Positions 36,697-45,119 of a stretch of 64,000 nucleotides of DNA are shown one piece after another. Positions within the stretch are counted from its first letter, which is position 1, and every line of letters begins with the position of its first letter. Both the position numbers and the translations under genes were made by a program. Source of the stretch: Paenibacillus_E sp042676385 (GTDB lineage: Bacteria > Bacillota > Bacilli > Paenibacillales > NBRC-103111); the NCBI RefSeq assembly GCF_042676385.1, contig NZ_JBHTHA010000046.1:118430-182429 (forward strand), given 5' to 3'. The notes under the pieces were generated by a model, which saw only the letters and a program-made list of their open reading frames with translations, had not been told where the DNA came from and ran no database searches.

Positions 36697-39328
36697 CCGG
36701 GATCGTTTCATACCTATTTTATCCACAAAACTAAATATTCCCCCGCAACGGACAATTATGGTCCACAGGTCACGCCTAACCGAGCGATTGAACGAAGGTT
36801 TGCATCGCAAAATGACTCTTGTCTCAGCCCCCGCCGGGTTTGGCAAAACGACGCTGGTCAGCGAATGGCTTGCCGGATGCGAAAGGCCGGTTGCCTGGCT
36901 ATCATTGGACGAAGGGGACAACGATCCTGCTCGCTTTCTGACTTACCTTCTAGCCGCTTTACGAACAATCGGGGCGACTATTGGGGAAGACGTGTTCGGT
37001 GCGCTCCAATCCCCTCAGCCTCCGTCGATCGAATCGATTCTAACGCATCTGATCAATGAAATCGCTAACCTTCCGAAACCCTTCATCCTTGTCCTTGACG
37101 ACTATCATTTAATCGAGGTCAAATCGATTGACCGTGCTTTCGCTTTTCTGCTCGATAACTTGCCGCCGCAGATACACCTAGTGATCGCCACCCGCAAAGA
37201 TCCACGATTACCCATATCCCGGATTCGTGTCCGGGACCAATTAACCGAACTGCGCGTCGCGGACTTGCGGTTTACCCGCTCCGAAGCTGCTGATTTTCTA
37301 CGGCGTGTGATGGCTCTAGATCTCTCATTTGAAGAGATCGACCTGCTTGAAATCCGCACCGAGGGCTGGATTGCAGGTCTGCAATTAGCGGCGATTTCGA
37401 TACAGGGACATAAAGAGACCGTAGGCTTTATCGAATCTTTCAGCGGCAGCCACCGCTTCGTGCTGGAATATTTGGTAGAAGAAGTTCTGAATCAGCAATC
37501 TGAAAAAGTTCAGAATTTCTTGCTAAGCACATCGATTCTCGATCGCATATGCGGTCCTCTTTGCGATGCCGTTCTGCAACTCGCCCCTTCGAGCGGGCAA
37601 GAAATGTTGGAAGATATCGAACGCGCCAACCTTTTCATCTTCCCGCTGGATAACGAGCGGCGATGGTACCGTTATCATCATCTCTTTGCGGACTTGCTGA
37701 AGCGCAGATTGGACCTGCGCATTACAGCCGAGTTACACTTGCGCGCCAGCATATGGTATGAACAGAATGGCCTGGAAATTGAAGCTTTTCTCCATGCGGT
37801 CTCTTCAGGCGATACCGAACGCGCTGCGCGCCTGGCTGAAGGAGAGGGGACACCTTTGCACTTTCGCGGTGTAATATCCCCCGTATTGAACTGGCTTTCG
37901 TCGCTGCCAAAGATGGAGCTGGATAAGAGACCTTCGTTACGGGTGATCTATGCCTCGGCGTTATTGATGGTCGGCCAAATAACCGGCATCGAACAGCAAC
38001 TTTTGGCCGCCGAAACATCCCTTCAAGGCATCAACCAGGGCGGAAAAGTTCGAGACCTTATCGGTCATATTGCCTCCATCAGGGCTACGGTAGCCGTTAG
38101 CCAACAGGAAGTAGAGAAAATCCTGGAACAGTCGCACCGCGCTTTGGAATATTTGCACCCTGATAACCTGCCTATCCGTACGGCTACTACATGGACGCTG
38201 GGATTTGCTTACCAGCTCCGGGGGGAACGTTCAGCGGCTAGTAAGGCGTATGCCGAAGCTTTATTAATCAGTCAAAGGATCGGGCATGTAATAATCACCA
38301 TTATGGCTACACTCGGCCTCGGGAACATGCAAGAAGCAGAAAACCAGCTATATTTAGCTGCAGATACCTACCGGCGTGTTCTGGGGTTGGCAGGAGATCC
38401 GCCGCTGCCAGTTGCTTGCGAAGCGCACCTAGGGTTAGCTCGTATTTGTTATGAATGGAACGACCTGGACGCTGCTAAGCACCATGGACAACAGGCAGTC
38501 CACCTAGCGCGCCAGTTAGAACACACGGACAGAGTCGTTGCAGGCGAGGTGTTTCTCGCCCGAGTGGAGCTTGCACGTGGAGATTTGCGTGGCGCGACCG
38601 CTCTTTTAGCTAAGGCTGAACATTTCGCTCGCCAGCAAAATTTTATGAATCAGATGCCCCATGTTGCTGCCACAAAAATTTTTGCGTTGATTCAACAGGG
38701 CAATTTGGCGGCAGCCGCTCATCTTGCGCAGAAGCACGAGCTTCCAATCAGTCAGGCTCAGGTATACTTAGCTCTGGGAGACACCTCTTCGGCATTGGCG
38801 TTGTTTGGGCCATGGCGAGTCCATGCGGAGACAATGGGATGGGAGGATGAACAGCTTAAGATAATGGTTCTACAAGCGGTTGCTCTGCATGCGCATGGCG
38901 ATAAGTTCAAGGCCGTGCAACTACTTGTAGATGTTCTGAGGATGGCTGAACCTGGAGGCTTCATCCGGATCTTTGTTGACGAAGGTATTCCGATGTATAG
39001 ATTGTTGTGCGAAGCAGCCACTCATCCATTTCTGCCGGACTATATAGGTAAGTTGCTGGATGAATTTGAAGTTGAAGAACTGGAAAATAAAGGCCAAACT
39101 GATCAACGCCTGGTCCAGCTTGACAACCCTCTTATCGAACCACTGAGTGCGCGCGAGTTGGAAGTACTGAGTCTCATAGCCCAAGGACTTTCAAATCGTG
39201 AGATTAGCGAGCGACTTTACATCACGTTGGCTACGGTTAAAGGGCATAATCGGGTTATTTTTGACAAACTGCAGGTAAAACGGCGCACTGAAGCTGTTGC
39301 ATATGCCCGCAAGTTAGGGCTGTTGTAA
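36689..39328 (+). CDS. MalT-type LuxR-family ATP-dependent regulator
   Basis: 879 residues; ATG 36689 overlaps the preceding stop by 8 bases. It has the STAND/MalT layout: Walker A APAGFGKTTL (about 47-56), Walker B FILVLDD (about 132-138), a winged-helix/sensor region (about 160-340), TPR-like superhelix (about 350-780) and a C-terminal LuxR HTH (LSARELEVLSLIAQGLSNRE, about 812-875). Such proteins are inducer- and ATP-dependent activators. Candidate targets are the neighbouring oxidoreductase at 39444 or unlinked genes; nothing in the sequence names the inducer. Confidence 0.88.
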   Translation: MNSRDRFIPILSTKLNIPPQRTIMVHRSRLTERLNEGLHRKMTLVSAPAGFGKTTLVSEWLAGCERPVAWLSLDEGDNDPARFLTYLLAALRTIGATIGEDVFGALQSPQPPSIESILTHLINEIANLPKPFILVLDDYHLIEVKSIDRAFAFLLDNLPPQIHLVIATRKDPRLPISRIRVRDQLTELRVADLRFTRSEAADFLRRVMALDLSFEEIDLLEIRTEGWIAGLQLAAISIQGHKETVGFIESFSGSHRFVLEYLVEEVLNQQSEKVQNFLLSTSILDRICGPLCDAVLQLAPSSGQEMLEDIERANLFIFPLDNERRWYRYHHLFADLLKRRLDLRITAELHLRASIWYEQNGLEIEAFLHAVSSGDTERAARLAEGEGTPLHFRGVISPVLNWLSSLPKMELDKRPSLRVIYASALLMVGQITGIEQQLLAAETSLQGINQGGKVRDLIGHIASIRATVAVSQQEVEKILEQSHRALEYLHPDNLPIRTATTWTLGFAYQLRGERSAASKAYAEALLISQRIGHVIITIMATLGLGNMQEAENQLYLAADTYRRVLGLAGDPPLPVACEAHLGLARICYEWNDLDAAKHHGQQAVHLARQLEHTDRVVAGEVFLARVELARGDLRGATALLAKAEHFARQQNFMNQMPHVAATKIFALIQQGNLAAAAHLAQKHELPISQAQVYLALGDTSSALALFGPWRVHAETMGWEDEQLKIMVLQAVALHAHGDKFKAVQLLVDVLRMAEPGGFIRIFVDEGIPMYRLLCEAATHPFLPDYIGKLLDEFEVEELENKGQTDQRLVQLDNPLIEPLSARELEVLSLIAQGLSNREISERLYITLATVKGHNRVIFDKLQVKRRTEAVAYARKLGLL

Positions 39329-39443
39329 GATTTACCCGCTTAACGGCTCAACAATTTCTAAAACAATACTTTAGTATCTATACGTCAATACCGTGTTGTA
39401 GCTATACTAATTGCAAAATGAGGTTGAGGTTTGGAGGAAACCC

Positions 39444-40370
39444 ATGAAAGCGATTGTATGCACAAAATACGGTTCACCGGATGTCCTGGAGCTCAAAGAA
39501 GTAGATAAACCTACGCCCAAGGATAATGAAGTACTGGTAAAAATTTATGCGACAACAGTTACATCAGGAGACTGTAGAATTCGAGGTTTCAGAAGTCCCA
39601 TCTTGTACTGGATTCCTATGCGAATTGTGCTCGGTCTCCGAAAACCAAGAAACCCTATTCTGGGTGTGGAGCTAGCCGGGAGAATTGAAGCAATAGGCAA
39701 AGATGTAAAGCGATTCAAGGAAGGCGACCAGGTTTATGCATTAAGCGGGATGCGTTGTGGTGCTTATGCCGAGTACACATGTCTGCCTGAAGACGGAGTC
39801 GTGGCCTTAAAACCTGGGAATGCGACCTATGAGGAAGCCGCAGCTGTTCCATTTGGTGGAACTACAGCCTTGCATTTTTTTAGAAAAGGAAATATCCAGA
39901 ACGGACAAAAAGTTCTTATCTATGGAGCTTCGGGAGCGGTAGGGACTTCCGCGGTACAACTTGCCAAGTATTTTGGGGCAGAAGTTACCGGGGTATGCAG
40001 TACCGCAAATATAGCTTTGGTGAAATCTTTGGGAGCCGATAAAGTCATTGATTACACGAAAGAGGATTTTACGGTAAAAGGAGAGCGTTATGATATCATC
40101 TTCGATGCAGTGGGGAAAAGCTCAAAATCCGATTGCAAGAAAGCACTGACGCCGAATGGGACATTCTTGACAGTTGATGGGCAAGGGATAGCAAAAGTAC
40201 GGACGGAAGATTTAATACTTCTCAAAGAGCTTATGGAGACGGGAAAGATACGATCGGTTATCGACAGACACTATACTCTGGAACAAATTCCTGAAGCACA
40301 CAGATATGTAGAAAAAGGGCACAAAAAAGGAAATGTAGTCATCACGGTGGAACATAACAACAATTTCTAG
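39444..40370 (+). CDS. Quinone oxidoreductase-like NAD(P)-dependent MDR enzyme
   Basis: 308 residues from ATG 39444 behind TTGGAGGAAA; an in-frame ATG-like start at 39411 lacks a site. GroES-like N-terminal domain (MKAIVCTKYGSPDVLELKEV) and the NADPH-binding motif IYGASGAVGTSAVQLAKYFG at about 162-181. No zinc ligands are visible, which fits the zinc-independent QOR/zeta-crystallin branch. It reduces quinones or enones in related proteins; the true substrate is unknown. Confidence 0.85.
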   Translation: MKAIVCTKYGSPDVLELKEVDKPTPKDNEVLVKIYATTVTSGDCRIRGFRSPILYWIPMRIVLGLRKPRNPILGVELAGRIEAIGKDVKRFKEGDQVYALSGMRCGAYAEYTCLPEDGVVALKPGNATYEEAAAVPFGGTTALHFFRKGNIQNGQKVLIYGASGAVGTSAVQLAKYFGAEVTGVCSTANIALVKSLGADKVIDYTKEDFTVKGERYDIIFDAVGKSSKSDCKKALTPNGTFLTVDGQGIAKVRTEDLILLKELMETGKIRSVIDRHYTLEQIPEAHRYVEKGHKKGNVVITVEHNNNF

Positions 40371-40433
40371 CTAAAGTATGCGTATCGCACTTCAATGAAT
40401 AATTACAAATTAATAAAAAAGAGGAATAAATGT

Positions 40434-41258
40434 ATGAAACAAATAGGTGAGGGTAGAACGGCAGAGATATTCGCACACAGTCATGATAAGGTACTAAAGC
40501 TTTATCGGCTCGGAATTCCGAAGGACGCCATCATATACGAGTTTGAGATAAATAAACGTGTTGCTTCTCTGGGCATTCCTGTACCTGAAGTTTATGGGCT
40601 AATAGAGTCCGAGGGAAGGGTTGGAATTATATTTCAATACATCGAAGGTAATTCTCTCCTTCAAAAGATTGTACAGAATCCATTTGAGCTTAATTATTAC
40701 ACTAAGTTGCTGGCTGAAATGCATTCCCAAATTCATAAACATGAAATAAATACAGACGATGTAGGCAAGCATTTTCGTAAACAAAAAGAAGTATTGGCAG
40801 TTAACATACATCATGCTGCTCCGCTTTCGAAAGATGAAAAGAATGCAATTATTCATTATTTGGAGAAGTTGCCGAACGGTAACTATCTTTGTCATGGAGA
40901 TTTTCACCCGGATAACGTAATGGTTGGAGAGGAAAAATGGATCATCGATTGGATGACCGGAATGATTGGCAATCCCGCCGGGGACATTGCGCGTACGATG
41001 CTCTTATTTCGTTATGGAACACTTCCGGAGGAAACTCCGAGCCACATTATGGAAGCTCTTCGTCTCATGAGGGACAAAATAGGGGATGTGTATATAAAAC
41101 ATTATCTTTCTTATTCAAAACTTCAAATCGACGATATCGATCAGTGGACATTGCCTATTGCAGCAGCCAGACTAACAGAATGGATTCCTGATAAAGAGAA
41201 AGATGCATTGATTTTGTTGATCAGAAAACGACTACAACAAATAGCTCAGGATTGCTAA
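40434..41258 (+). CDS. Aminoglycoside phosphotransferase (APH)-family kinase
   Basis: 274 residues from ATG 40434 (GAGGAA 7-8 bases upstream); ATG 40395 is in frame but has no ribosome site. Kinase fold with glycine-rich IGEGRTAEIF, the lysine in VLKLY, catalytic loop CHGDFHPDNVM and metal-binding IIDWMTG. The family includes antibiotic kinases and small-molecule kinases such as choline or fructosamine kinases. Nothing here points to a particular resistance enzyme. Confidence 0.85.
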   Translation: MKQIGEGRTAEIFAHSHDKVLKLYRLGIPKDAIIYEFEINKRVASLGIPVPEVYGLIESEGRVGIIFQYIEGNSLLQKIVQNPFELNYYTKLLAEMHSQIHKHEINTDDVGKHFRKQKEVLAVNIHHAAPLSKDEKNAIIHYLEKLPNGNYLCHGDFHPDNVMVGEEKWIIDWMTGMIGNPAGDIARTMLLFRYGTLPEETPSHIMEALRLMRDKIGDVYIKHYLSYSKLQIDDIDQWTLPIAAARLTEWIPDKEKDALILLIRKRLQQIAQDC

Positions 41259-41363
41259 CCGATACTTCGGGGTTCGAAGTTGCATGACTAATGACATAAG
41301 TTGCCGAATATACATAAACGGAATCATCATAAAGTTGTTTATCAACTAGGAGGTGTTTCAAGT

Positions 41364-41555
41364 ATGGTTTATTGGTTGGTGGCCGTTGTCATTATCGTGC
41401 TAGCTTGTTTGATTCTGGTAAGTATGAAAAAGCGGAAAACAGCAGTTCCCACTGATTTGCAAACACATAAACCATGTGCCTACTGCAACGAGGAAATTGA
41501 GGTCGATGCGGTTGTATGCAAGTACTGCAGAGGTGTGGTTGTAAGATCGGGTTAG
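41364..41555 (+). CDS. Small membrane protein with zinc-ribbon tail
   Basis: 63 residues from ATG 41364, chosen for AGGAGGTG at 41349-41356; the frame is open further upstream (41301) without a site. One N-terminal membrane helix (YWLVAVVIIVLACLILV) is followed by a basic stretch and a CAYCNEE...CKYC double CxxC zinc ribbon. The tail probably faces the cytoplasm. Function unknown. Confidence 0.75.
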   Translation: MVYWLVAVVIIVLACLILVSMKKRKTAVPTDLQTHKPCAYCNEEIEVDAVVCKYCRGVVVRSG

Positions 41556-41570
41556 GTATAGATATTGAGG

Positions 41571-41605
41571 CCGGTCAGTTCGCATATGCGGGCTGGCCGT
41601 TTTTG
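41571..41605 (+). terminator. Terminator after zinc-ribbon protein gene
   Basis: CGGTCAG / CTGGCCG outer stem enclosing a palindromic CGCATATGCG, then TTTTTG. Confidence 0.75.
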
Positions 41606-41647
41606 TGCTTAGTCTGGATCAGGTAGCACTTACATTCGACCCAAGGT

Positions 41648-41698
41648 TTGACAAAATGGTAAATTCTTATGTACACTTTATTTATTCTGACCGTTCAG
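41648..41698 (+). promoter_or_regulatory. Promoter and TetR-type operator before the TetR gene
   Basis: TTGACA at 41648-41653, an 18-base spacer and TACACT at 41672-41677. Ten bases further is the inverted repeat CTGA-CCGT-TCAG (41687-41698), a typical TetR half-site arrangement, placed to allow autorepression. Confidence 0.65.
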
Positions 41699-41726
41699 TA
41701 TAAATAAAATAGAACAAGGTGAACTA

Positions 41727-42380
41727 ATGCCCAAACTAGGGATGGAACCAACACGCCGAGCTGACATCATAAACGCCACGTTAGCCTGCATTAGTGTTTA
41801 CGGGATTGATGGCATGACTCTGGATAAGGTTGCTGAGTATGCGGACTGCTCAAAGGGAGTTGTCGTTTATTATTTTAAGAATAAGGATAATCTGATGATT
41901 GAAGCTTTCAGGTCGTTCTTGGCCTATTATGGTCTAAAGATAGAATCAGAAATTGAAAACAAAATGACTGCCGGGGAAATGATTGAAGTTACATTGAAAC
42001 ATATATTACCTCCATACCATGATGATACGGAGAAAAAGATTAATGTTTCGCAGCTTGATGGAATTGAAAAGATGTCTATCCCGTATAAAGATCAAGCAAG
42101 GCTCTTTGTACAGTTTTTTTCAAAAGCTGTGTTGGATCCCAATTTGCAGGAAGTCGTATCGAAGAGTTATATGGCTGATCTCCATGGTATAGCAAAGATT
42201 TTTGATTACGGTAACATGTTGGGACATATGTCTGTTGAGGATCCGGAAAGCGCTGCATATGGGCTGCTTGCTATGGTAGTCGGTCTAAGCTTCTTTAGAG
42301 TAGCGAACATTCCGCCAATAAATGGCGAAGATAATCGATACATTTGCGAGAATTATGTCAGAAGGCTCACAAATAGTTGA
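41727..42380 (+). CDS. TetR-family transcriptional regulator (BetI-like)
   Basis: 217 residues, ATG 41727 after AAGGTGA. N-terminal TetR HTH: RADIINATLACISVYGIDGM and VAEYADCSKGVVVYYFKNKD, with C-terminal ligand domain resembling BetI/TetR_C_6. An inverted repeat in its own promoter suggests autorepression. The DUF4180 gene begins 26 bases after it and may be under the same control. Confidence 0.88.
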   Translation: MPKLGMEPTRRADIINATLACISVYGIDGMTLDKVAEYADCSKGVVVYYFKNKDNLMIEAFRSFLAYYGLKIESEIENKMTAGEMIEVTLKHILPPYHDDTEKKINVSQLDGIEKMSIPYKDQARLFVQFFSKAVLDPNLQEVVSKSYMADLHGIAKIFDYGNMLGHMSVEDPESAAYGLLAMVVGLSFFRVANIPPINGEDNRYICENYVRRLTNS

Positions 42381-42406
42381 GCATACATCTAATTAGGAGG
42401 GTGATT

Positions 42407-42775
42407 ATGAATATAGCGAAGGTAGAATTAAGTGGGGGAGATATTGCAGTTGTGAGCAGCAGTGAGATACTAATTGGGGATGTTCAGTCTGCGTTGGATC
42501 TAATTGCAACCGTACATTATGAAACAGGCTGCGATCGCATTGTATTAAACAAATCCCAACTAAACGAACGTTTTTTCGATTTGAAAACACGCCTTGCAGG
42601 AGAAATCCTTCAGAAGTTTATCAATTATCGCGTAAAGATTGCTATTATTGGAGATTTTTCTGTGTATTCAAGTCAAAGCCTTCAAGATTTCATCTATGAA
42701 TGTAATAGCGGAAAAGATATCTTTTTCTTGCCAACTGAACAACAAGCGATTGAAAAGCTAAGCATGTTGAAGTAG
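42407..42775 (+). CDS. DUF4180 protein
   Basis: 122 residues from ATG 42407, which follows AGGAGGG; an earlier in-frame start at 42377 overlaps the TetR stop and has no site. The sequence (ELSGGDIAVVSSSEILIGDV, IVLNKSQLNERFFDLKTRLA, AIIGDFSVYSSQSLQDFIYE) is that of DUF4180, a STAS-like fold family of unknown function often found beside small regulators. Confidence 0.82.
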   Translation: MNIAKVELSGGDIAVVSSSEILIGDVQSALDLIATVHYETGCDRIVLNKSQLNERFFDLKTRLAGEILQKFINYRVKIAIIGDFSVYSSQSLQDFIYECNSGKDIFFLPTEQQAIEKLSMLK

Positions 42776-42798
42776 ATGTTTGAAGGGGAGGAAGATAG

Positions 42799-43485
42799 GT
42801 GTTAATAGCACAGCGTAATCACACAGATTATCCAATGGTGAAAATTCCTGCAGGTGACATTGAATTAAGGGATGATCGAAAAAAGGCAACTTGGACGGTA
42901 TCGGTGAATTCTTTTTGGCTTGCACCGGTTCCTGTTACGAAAGAGTTATATTTTTCGCTAATGCAAAAGACAGTTGAACCTAATGACGATCCTCAAGCTC
43001 CGGTTGTGAATGTCTCATGGAATGATGCTATTCTTTTCTGTAATTTGCTATCCCAGCACTCGGGTCTAAAGGAATGCTACTCGATAAATGACGAAGTTGA
43101 GGAGAGAGTCGTCTGTAACTGGGAAGCAGATGGCTATCGTCTTCCCACAGAAGCGGAATGGCAATTTGCGTGTAAAGCTGGAACAACCGGGTATCGATAC
43201 GGCGAGCTTGATGAGATAGCTTGGTATCATGAAAATTCCGAAGGCATAGTCCATGAGGTAGGTGCTAAGAAGCCGAACGCGTGGGGGCTCTTCGATATGT
43301 TAGGTAATGTTTGGGAGTGGTGTTGGGATCTATACGATGTGAATGTATACGGCTCCTACAGAGTTTTCCGCGGTGGGAGCTGGGCGGAAACGGCTAGGGG
43401 CTGTGGAGCGACGTGCCGTCGCCGCAGTCACCCTACATTTCGCATTGATGATCTCGGCTTTCGTCTTGCTCGGAAAGCACTTTAG
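42799..43485 (+). CDS. SUMF1/FGE-sulfatase-domain protein
   Basis: 228 residues, GTG 42799 behind GGGGAGG. A formylglycine-generating-enzyme (SUMF1) fold is seen from PVTKELYF through YRLPTEAEWQFACKAGT, WGLFDMLGNVWEWCWDLYD, RVFRGGSW and DLGFRLAR. True FGEs have an active-site cysteine pair after RGGSW; here two cysteines occur in GCGATC but one residue closer than I recall for FGE, and no sulfatase gene is nearby. It may be a SUMF1-like protein of another function. Confidence 0.82.
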   Translation: MLIAQRNHTDYPMVKIPAGDIELRDDRKKATWTVSVNSFWLAPVPVTKELYFSLMQKTVEPNDDPQAPVVNVSWNDAILFCNLLSQHSGLKECYSINDEVEERVVCNWEADGYRLPTEAEWQFACKAGTTGYRYGELDEIAWYHENSEGIVHEVGAKKPNAWGLFDMLGNVWEWCWDLYDVNVYGSYRVFRGGSWAETARGCGATCRRRSHPTFRIDDLGFRLARKAL

Positions 43486-43518
43486 AGTAATATTCGTCCA
43501 GGCTGGAGGGGGTTCGTA

Positions 43519-44076
43519 GTGCTTGATGTTGAGATAAGAAGACCAAGAACTGAGGACATTCAAGAGTTAAAACAATTTTTTAGAATAGTCATTACAGACA
43601 CGTTTATTAAAGAAGGTATAGGTGAGAAGTTAGACGATATTAAAGATGAAATCGAAGTTAAGAATAAATACTTGGAAAATGATTTTGAAAGCAATGGAGA
43701 GAAACGTTATTTTTTGATTGCTGTAGATGGTGATAAAATCATTGGTTCAATCGAATATGGTCCAGTTAGCGAGATCATAAGTAAATGTACAAACATTGCA
43801 ATAAAAGAACAAATAGAGGTAGGCACAGTATTTGTACATCCTAATTACCAGAATAAGGGGATTGGCAATCTCTTATTAAATTCAATATATTCTACTATGT
43901 TGAATAGAGGCATAGAAGAATTTTATTTAGATAGTGGCTATAGAAGTGCCCAAAAAATTTGGAAAAAGAAATTTGGTGAACCTGTATATTTGTTAAAGGA
44001 TTATTGGGGTCAAGGGTTTGACCATATGATCTGGAGAATGAGTTTACGAATTGAGGGTGTTCAAAAATGGATGTAA
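43519..44076 (+). CDS. GNAT-family N-acetyltransferase
   Basis: 185 residues, GTG 43519 behind GGAGGGGG. GNAT pattern: N-terminal VEIRRPRTEDIQELKQFF, the beta-4 strand EVGTVFVHPNYQNKGIGNLL carrying the acetyl-CoA loop QNKGIG, and a C-terminal part ending FDHMIWRMSL. The acceptor is unknown. The gene is A/T-rich compared with the first 12 kb, and it overlaps the following GNAT fragment by 10 bases. Confidence 0.85.
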   Translation: MLDVEIRRPRTEDIQELKQFFRIVITDTFIKEGIGEKLDDIKDEIEVKNKYLENDFESNGEKRYFLIAVDGDKIIGSIEYGPVSEIISKCTNIAIKEQIEVGTVFVHPNYQNKGIGNLLLNSIYSTMLNRGIEEFYLDSGYRSAQKIWKKKFGEPVYLLKDYWGQGFDHMIWRMSLRIEGVQKWM

Positions 44077-44285
44077 ATGTCCTAGGATTTGTAGTTAAAG
44101 AAGAGTACAGAAATCAAGGTGTAGGTAGCATGTTAATTGAGCGTCTCGAACAGTGGGGAAGGAACAATGGATTTTCTGGGATTAAGCTCTTATCCCACCC
44201 AAGTCGAATACATGCTCACAGGTTCTACGAACAACGTGGCTATATGTTTACAAAGGACCAAAAAAATTTTATAAAAAAGCTATAA
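44067..44285 (+). CDS. GNAT acetyltransferase C-terminal fragment
   Basis: 72 residues, ATG 44067 behind GAGGGTG, overlapping the previous stop. It contains only the second half of a GNAT domain: beta-4 LGFVVKEEYRNQGVGSMLIE with the acetyl-CoA loop RNQGVGS and the alpha-4/beta-6 end HAHRFYEQRGYMFTKDQKNF. The N-terminal half is missing, so it is probably a truncated remnant that is still translated, or a stand-alone module. Confidence 0.65.
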   Translation: MDVNVLGFVVKEEYRNQGVGSMLIERLEQWGRNNGFSGIKLLSHPSRIHAHRFYEQRGYMFTKDQKNFIKKL

Positions 44286-44345
44286 AAAAAGCGTTACACA
44301 TGCTGGGAATGGGGCAATTTGAAGACTGCTCGCTCAATATTAAGC

Positions 44346-44376
44346 AGGCTGCCGGTGATTCGCCCGGCAGCCTATT
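44346..44376. terminator. Terminator between convergent genes
   Basis: AGGCTGCCGG / CCGGCAGCCT hairpin followed by ATTT, between the GNAT fragment (+) and the kinase-like gene (-). Confidence 0.8.
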
Positions 44377-44417
44377 TGTGTCTAACATTTGCCGTTTCAC
44401 GCCTAAAAAAGAGAGAG

Positions 44418-44846
44418 CTAGAGATTTTTAATAAAATGTCCGTAATCGATAACAACAATCTTTCCTTTGCGATTTAAGCGCAAGTTTTGATAATGTCCGA
44501 ATTTATAAACTCTCGTATCGTGAGGAATGATACCGTAACTCTCGAATTTATTTCTTAAATCGATAACATTACTTTCGATTCTGCGGGATTTGGGAAATTT
44601 CCGACTATACTTTCTCATGATCAGCCACCTATAACCTGTCCCATGTCTAATTACGGCGGCAAGATATTTCTTCACCCGGGAAGGAACAGAGTTGTAGATA
44701 ATAACTTCTGTACGGTTGCACCTGATCCCAAGTTTGGATTTGGCAACTTTCAACACCTGGGTATTATTCCAATTGTATACGACACGCGAAGAGCCTGAAC
44801 CGATGACTTTTTTACCTTTTGTCATTTTTTGAATGTTCTTTTTCAA
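44418..44846 (-). CDS. Small kinase-like protein (G-loop, no catalytic loop)
   Basis: 142 residues on the minus strand, possible starts at 44846 (ATG) or the nearby ATG seven residues in. It begins like a protein kinase: glycine loop GSGSSRVVYNW, lysine in VLKVAKSKLG, hinge-like WLIMRKYSR, and ends with KIVVIDYGHF, which resembles the metal-binding DFG/DYG region. No HRD-type catalytic loop is present and the protein is half the usual size. It is very basic. Function unknown; similar mini-proteins occur in Bacillales and their phages to my memory, but this is not certain. Confidence 0.6.
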   Translation of the reverse strand: MKKNIQKMTKGKKVIGSGSSRVVYNWNNTQVLKVAKSKLGIRCNRTEVIIYNSVPSRVKKYLAAVIRHGTGYRWLIMRKYSRKFPKSRRIESNVIDLRNKFESYGIIPHDTRVYKFGHYQNLRLNRKGKIVVIDYGHFIKNL

Positions 44847-45119
44847 TGTCAGGATCCCTTTCCATTAGAATGGAGAGTACTATCCCATATTATTCGCAAA
44901 AAGACATCATGAGCAGGCAAATTTACTTTTTATTCATAAATAGGCAACTAAAAACACTATGGCGGCTTGACTATTTAAAATTTCTACGGACTGATTTTTT
45001 TATCAAAAACCGAATCCTTTAACAGCCGAAGGATCCCTTTACATATATTGGCGAAAGAAATCACAGTGCTAAGAGGTTTGAATACTAGCAAGGTGATTTT
45101 TAATAAAAGGAGTATTTTT

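Noticed and set aside
44819..45022. 67-codon plus-strand frame upstream of the third kinase
   Set aside because: No ribosome site, atypical composition, and it overlaps the start of the minus-strand kinase-like gene; treated as leader DNA.
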